NCBI GenBank assembly: GCA_023653785.1
Contig: JAMKCH010001584.1
Location: forward strand, 1-64,000
Origin: Ophioderma brevispina
Taxonomy: Eukaryota > Echinodermata > Ophiuroidea > Amphilepidida > Ophiodermatidae
Length of the DNA: 64,000 nucleotides
Direction of reading: 5' to 3'
Below, in pieces: positions 40,612-64,000 of this stretch. The position numbers were made by a program, and so were the translations under genes. Positions within the stretch are counted from its first letter, which is position 1. Each line of letters starts with the position of its first letter. The notes under the pieces were generated by a model that had not been told where the DNA came from, searched no databases, and saw only the letters and a program-made list of their open reading frames with translations.

Positions 40612-42304
40612 GAAGACTTCCATACATAAATGCACATCATTGGGAGTTCAGAGGCCCAAATGCCAATGCATTCATAAAGTAAACACCATGTGGAGAGGGG
40701 TAGATACTAGTAAATATATAAGAGGCAGTGAAGGGGAACATCCAAGACTTGCCAATCTCATTTAACTCCATGGATGCTATTCAAACCATGACAACTGCCA
40801 ATTATATTGATAGGGAACTTGATTTTGTCTCACAACTAGCGAACTGTTTTTAATGCATTCTGTGTTTTTGTGTCGGTGATTCTTTATTTTCCCAGATAAT
40901 AACTATGTTTTGGCCATTTTTTTGTAAATTGCAGAAGAGAGTGGTTTTGTACCACGGGCGTATTATAAACAGACACGGACATGGTGGAGTGGGAGACAAA
41001 TCCTGTGCGCGTGACAATGCAGTCGCATCCCTAAATTCCACAAAGGGGTACTTTTTTTTGCTGATGTTCTTTAAAAGGGTCTAAAATTTAGATATTTATA
41101 CTCTGTAAACCTAGAAGTACAAAGTAATCAATGAACTCCCACACAAGTCTCACAAGGAACGTCTGGTATATGTCGACTTATACGACCAGTAATTTGTGTA
41201 TCAGTGTAAGAGATTTGTTTTGTTCGCACATCATGCGCTGTGTCTTAAATTGCGCGCGATTTAGGCTGCGCCTTAGTGTGTGTAAGCGCGTTTGGTAGTA
41301 AGGCGCAATAATACTGCGCATCACATCGATTAATTTACTTTGTACTTCGGAGTTTAAGTATAATCATTATTTGACAAGAAATTCCCCTTTCTGGTTATGA
41401 GATGTTCAAAAGTCTAAAAACATGATATTTTTAGGGGGTTAGATCCACTTTTTACAAAAAAAGTTCAACTTATTCTAAGTCCTGCACCCCCCCCCCCCAA
41501 TAAATCCTAAGTATGGCACTGATTTCATGATTAAAGATAGGATTTGATAGTTCACCTATCCAATATCATGTCTTGATATTTGGATGGACAGTCCAATATT
41601 TTGGCCTAATTAAATTTTACCTTTACACCTACTCTGTATTATCTAATTATGTTTAATGGAATAAAATACATGATACAGAGTTGGTGCCATGGGTAATATA
41701 ATTATGCCAATATTTTTATCGTAGTCCAGCATCCACTACTCAAAATATCTGATTGTCCATCCAATTTGACACGATATTGGAGAGGCAAAACAACAAATCG
41801 CATCTTTTATTCTCCAAATTAACTCTCCCTGTACAAGTGTTGTCAAACGTAATAATTAAAAATGCTTGAAGGCTTCAAAAATCTTCAGATAATTATGACT
41901 GAATACACTAAAATATCATGATCTACAAAACCCTACCAACAAAAAGGTAGAGTGATCCTGTGTGGTCCACCAATTTTCAAGTTTCAGCCTTTTGTGGCCT
42001 TCAATCAAAAGGTCTTCATGTTAGCTTTTTTATAGACTACTGCTCAAACTTTTTTTAAAAATAAGTTGCAAAGCAAAATACTTATTCAATCAAATCCGAG
42101 TACATTCTATACAAAAAATCAACCGATGAAGTGGACAAAAAACGAGTTACAAAAAACGACAGCATTTTCCAACGGTGTCTCAAAGAAAGATCCAATCACA
42201 AATGCATGATTGCTACCAAAAGTTTCACTTAAAATTATCAGCACAATCTTGCATGAGTTTGCTCTAACTATAAGATGGCAACCCCTCAGCTCAAGACACA
42301 TTAT
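40612..42304 (+). repeat. Tandem duplication D2, copy 2
   Basis: Same orientation as copy 1, starting about 20 bp after it ends. It lacks the 1.38-kb segment of copy 1 but has its own extra 0.68 kb at 40,885-41,565, which includes a short CpG-rich patch (GCGCGCGATTTAGGCTGCGC near 41,252). It ends just before the 3' flank of Arf gene C. No gene is recognised inside. Confidence 0.8.
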
Positions 42305-42621
42305 GAGACGTTTCAAATTGCTGTTTCAAGGTTGCTCATTACTTTAACAAGGAAAAATGGAAATAAGCATTTGAAGGCTGACAAGATCGGGCAATTGTTT
42401 ACAATATACATTTACAAATACAAAATACCGCTATCTCAAATATTACACAGGGTCTTAACAGACACTCGCACCTTTATAACAATTTCTAACCCTGTTATGT
42501 TACCAAAACCCTGTTATTTCTCTCACATGACCAATTCTTAACACACAGCTTATTTCCAGCTTTACTTGCTACCAGCAACTTAAAAAAAATATTGCGACTA
42601 TGACAATCGACCCATGGCAAC

Positions 42622-60226
<17,605 letters not shown>

Positions 60227-60243
60227 CTGTAAACAAAAGAAAA

Positions 60244-63200
60244 CAAAAACATAATGGCAGGTCCAATTCAACCACCTCCTCTTGTTTTGAGTAGATTTCA
60301 ACAAACATGTTATCCTGCTACTCAGAGCCAGTTGGCATCTCATGTTAAAGAACATTGTTGGTACAGAAATGGGCCATTGTGGAACTCTTATTAAAAAATG
60401 ACAGACCTTGCAGACATAACCAAACATTGAACAAAACTTTCCATTCTGGCAATACTATCAACACAAAATAACTGCACATTCAAAATCTGGTAGGCCTACT
60501 GAATTACAAGGCATTTCCGTCACTCGCTAGCTCATAACTTGACATCTTGTCTTTGTACACACTGTATATTTTAGGATCATGTGTTGAGCATTTAGTGGTT
60601 AGGGTTAACTTATTTGAAATTTGATTAGAATTAGACAATGTATTATTTTACAGCCAATGTAATCAAGATTTATTATTATAGAAACTTGGAAAGTGTGTAA
60701 CTGCAAGTTCAATCTTTCTTGAATTAGGAAGCATTGTTCTTTTGCATGCATTCTGAAGGTCGAACACCAGGACACATCTATGCACACACAGCCAGGCTGA
60801 CATAGAGAAAAGCAACTTTGATTTTTTACTGCACATGGTGTTTTGTTGACAATTTTTGTGTAAAGCAGAAACACAGATATGGGTATTAACTTAAATAAAA
60901 CATGACTGCATGAAATGTTTATGAGGTACGGTACACATACATGTAGAATGATAGAGAAAGGCCTACATTTAGAGCCATACAACTGCATGGCATTCTTACA
61001 GAAACATTCCCTAGTCCAGCCACATGTTGCTCAATCCATCCAACCAATGGTACCTCTATAGATCAAGGCCATTCTTTAGTCACATGTCTTCATTGGGCAG
61101 GAAAAACCTATATTTACATGTATGGCCCCTCAACATGTCAAGAGAAAACCTACAAGTAATCTATTTGCAAGTTTTCTAGTTTCAACATGTTCAAATCTAA
61201 AAATACTAGGTGTTGCCTGTCCAATAACAATGTGTAACATAAAATACTGTGTTCCCCCGGAACACATCAACTGCCGACGTGGTTTGTGAATGAGGTCATA
61301 GGTCACAGAGGGTCTTCAGGGGTCAATCTGTGTATGTTCTCGCTATGTGCAGCTTTTAAAAAATTGAGGTGATATTACATTGAAGGTGAATAAATTTAGT
61401 ATTCTGCCAAACCATACGAATTGGGCAGCCTTAATGAAATAAACCGCATGTTAAGGGTGCCGAATTCATCACCGAATTCATCACCACTGAATAATGTAAT
61501 CTTGTGGTATTTGTGATTTGTTGATTTTTTATACAAAAAATATACTAACATGGACAACCCCCTCTTTATATTTCACTCACACACTTTTTAGAAGTCTACA
61601 TACATACTACGCCCACCCTAAATTACTTTTTTCAGATTTCTTGACCTGCACGCTTTCTAAAGCATGTCGTCCAAACAATGCTGAGACTGAGTATGCAGTT
61701 AATCAGGCCTACAAAAAATTTTCAGTCTTTCCTGGGACCTTTACTAGTAATGGACAAATTTTCTGTCGAATATGTCGCGCACATAACGAGCGCGTAGCTC
61801 GAAGTCCTTACGGCCGGGGTCCAAGGGTATCTTTGATGCTCTCTGGTGCAATCTGAGTCTGTTTTTGAACCTTTTCTGGGTAAATTTAAGGCCATAATTC
61901 ACAATTATAGAAATATTTGGCTTTATAATGCCGATTCAATGCGGTAGTTAAAAAATGTCAGTTGGAAAAGTAGACTACAAAAGGGTAGACATAATGTAAG
62001 CATTCAGTCAGTTTAATTGTCATATCAAAGACTTCTAAAGTGAGAACATTTTAAAGGGTATCTATTAAAATTGTCAAACAAGATCAAGGAAAAACTAAAA
62101 CGTGTCTTTCTGTTTTTTTTTTAACAAAAAAATAATTGTCCACAAAATATATGTTAAAAAATCAAAACATGTAACTTTGTTTCTCAAGCTCCCCTCCCCT
62201 CCCATAAAAAATCAAATAAAAACTAACACAGTTACACCTCCCTCCCCCCTCCCACCACCACTAGTTCTAGCCACCAGATGTTGTTTTTAAAAATAACCCT
62301 ATTATCAGCAGTGGTATAGGCAAGCGGTGTGAGCCCACAGCTGGCCACACCCTGGGAGGGTGAACCTCAGGTCACGTGGGTATTATGCATTATTGATTAC
62401 AAGGCTTAAAGTAGGGTACATTAACTCTTTGAGTGCTACATTTACCATGAAGGTCTGATTTCATGGATCGAATTACGTTTTAAAAAAAATAAACCTATGA
62501 CATAAACATGTTTTAAGATAAGAATTTGATAAATAAATGCAAATGTATGCTTTATATTTTAACACAAATTGGATGTTGGATTCATCATTTGAAGGGAAAA
62601 CTTGAATGAATTTATCAAGCTGAAACTCACTTCAAGGGTTAATGATGAAAATAATATTGAGCTACTGGTTGGCAGTTCGCGACTGGACCGGCAAAGAAAA
62701 ACTTTTATTGATGTAAGTATAATGGCCTAATATTGAGTTGGCATTTTCGATTAATTAATGATCAAGTCTGCTTTATACACTTGTGGAAATGATAGCGAGG
62801 GGGTAATGATACACCTGCATTTCTGTTATACTTTTAAAATGAAAAAAGGCCACCGTGTTCAGACCATGCTGCCGAAAGTCGACAGTTCGCAAATGTTTAA
62901 ATCATTAGGATAGCGGGACGGGCTGATCTGGGGTGATGATAACTTTATTTGTGAAGTTTGCTGATGTAAATGAAAAGGCATAAAACAAATTGAATAATTA
63001 TACTCATACTGAAGACTGATGTTTTTCCCGAGTGTTTCTAAACATGGCCACAACTTCTACAATTTGATCAGACGTGCCGAAATTTACGCAAATGAGCCTG
63101 GTACTCTTGGGGTTTGGGACTATATTTTTCAAATGCTTCAGCATGCGGACGCTTCCGATACTGACGTGTTCATAAAAACCTTAATCATATTCTGGGAATG

Positions 63201-64000
63201 CATTGTGCACAAGACAACGTTCAAGTTGAACTATAATTTTTAGTTTGGAAGCTTATTTTTCCCCAATTTTCTACCGAGGATTTTTTTTAGGACTAAAATT
63301 TTTACAGGGGGGAAAATTGTTTATGGACTAAACGGTGGTCCCGTGGATTTTGGGGCCTTGACAGTTAATCTTTCAATGTGTTACAAGAAAAATCCACCTC
63401 CAATAAGTGCAGCAGTGCTAATAGGTTCAAATGTCACAGGGGGTCATTAAAGGTCAATCCAGTACCCATAGAAGTTTAGGCCCCTTTGTGATTCTGCTGA
63501 TCAATTATGGTAATAAAAAGTTGGATTGATTGCGCCTAATAATCTGTTGGTCAAGCTATGAGTGCAAAAAAATATTGGGAAGATGCAGTCAAGCCCAATT
63601 TTAAAACTCGACCACTAAAATTAATATTGGGAGTAAATCGTCCAATTTTATCATTAAATGTTTGATTGGGATTCAATATTTCACACATGAACGATACAAA
63701 CAGAATTGGGCAATGCAATGATTCCGGGGTTAGCAATTTACCCCCACAGACAAACATAATACCCGGGGCTTGTGCCATTCTAAGCAGACGACAAAAAAAT
63801 CCAACTTTTTGAGTCGTGCTGCCTCACTGCTTTTTTTTTAACTCCTCTACTAACTATATGTAGGCCTATACAGTATTTTCGACTAAATATTTTGAGAGGA
63901 GCATCCAAAAGGTTGGTCACAGGTTTGGTTCAGACAGAAGATTCATTATTTGTGTTCATTTCAGGATAGTTTGTCTTTTTTTAAATGTAAGCATTGCCCA
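60244..64000. other. Upstream flank of Arf gene C, no recognised gene
   Basis: A short CpG-rich patch at 61,765-61,825 (GTCGCGCACATAACGAGCGCG, CTTACGGCCGGGG) could be a promoter or a repeat end. An open frame at 63,019-63,243 on the plus strand looks moderately protein-like (NFYNLIRRAEIYANEPG) but has no recognised family. TAGGCCTA palindromes lie at 60,491-60,498 and 63,861-63,868. Confidence 0.35.

Overview
The window is nuclear DNA from an animal. It is AT-rich and dominated by introns and repeats. The only gene family I recognise is a class I Arf small GTPase, carried on the minus strand as intron-split exons with GT-AG junctions. The dense, varied population of inverted-repeat DNA transposons, a decayed Jockey/CR1-type LINE and the palindromic octamer TAGGCCTA (four copies) suggest a marine invertebrate, perhaps an echinoderm or hemichordate. 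That placement is inference only.

Arf locus (12,993-60,226, minus strand). Ten coding exons fall into three sets with the same intron positions and phases. Set B has exon 1 at 34,296-34,440, exon 2 at 27,313-27,425, exon 3 at 26,029-26,153 and exon 4 at 23,312-23,473. Set C has all four exons (60,014-60,162; 49,310-49,420; 45,393-45,516; 42,622-42,789). Set A has only exons 2-4 (16,641-16,751; 15,444-15,576; 12,993-13,154), and I find no exon 1 between it and set B. Exon 1 of B could therefore serve two alternative 3' cassettes. Each set has at least one frameshifted exon, but each of the four exons is intact in at least one set. Either the assembly has consensus indels or the copies are decaying.

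Surroundings. 1-12 kb holds no recognised gene. It contains a nested transposon (a 1.55-kb element with 8-bp target duplications inside a palindromic MITE), a repeat with nuclear-receptor DR1 half-sites, and several MITEs. 12-28 kb holds cassettes A and B, whose 3' flanks are alike, separated by repeats including a 0.6-kb direct duplication. 28-34 kb is intron 1 of B and carries a 207-bp hairpin. 35-42 kb is the spacer between B and C and contains a 2-kb-scale tandem duplication. 49.7-57.6 kb lies inside intron 1 of C and is a second, larger tandem duplication. Its two copies differ by insertions: a LINE fragment in one and a 0.9-kb inverted-repeat element in the other. 60-64 kb holds nothing I can name.

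I did not find a novel defence-like or biosynthetic system. The most unusual points are the partial tandem duplication of the Arf gene and the insertion histories that can be read by comparing duplicated blocks inside the window.
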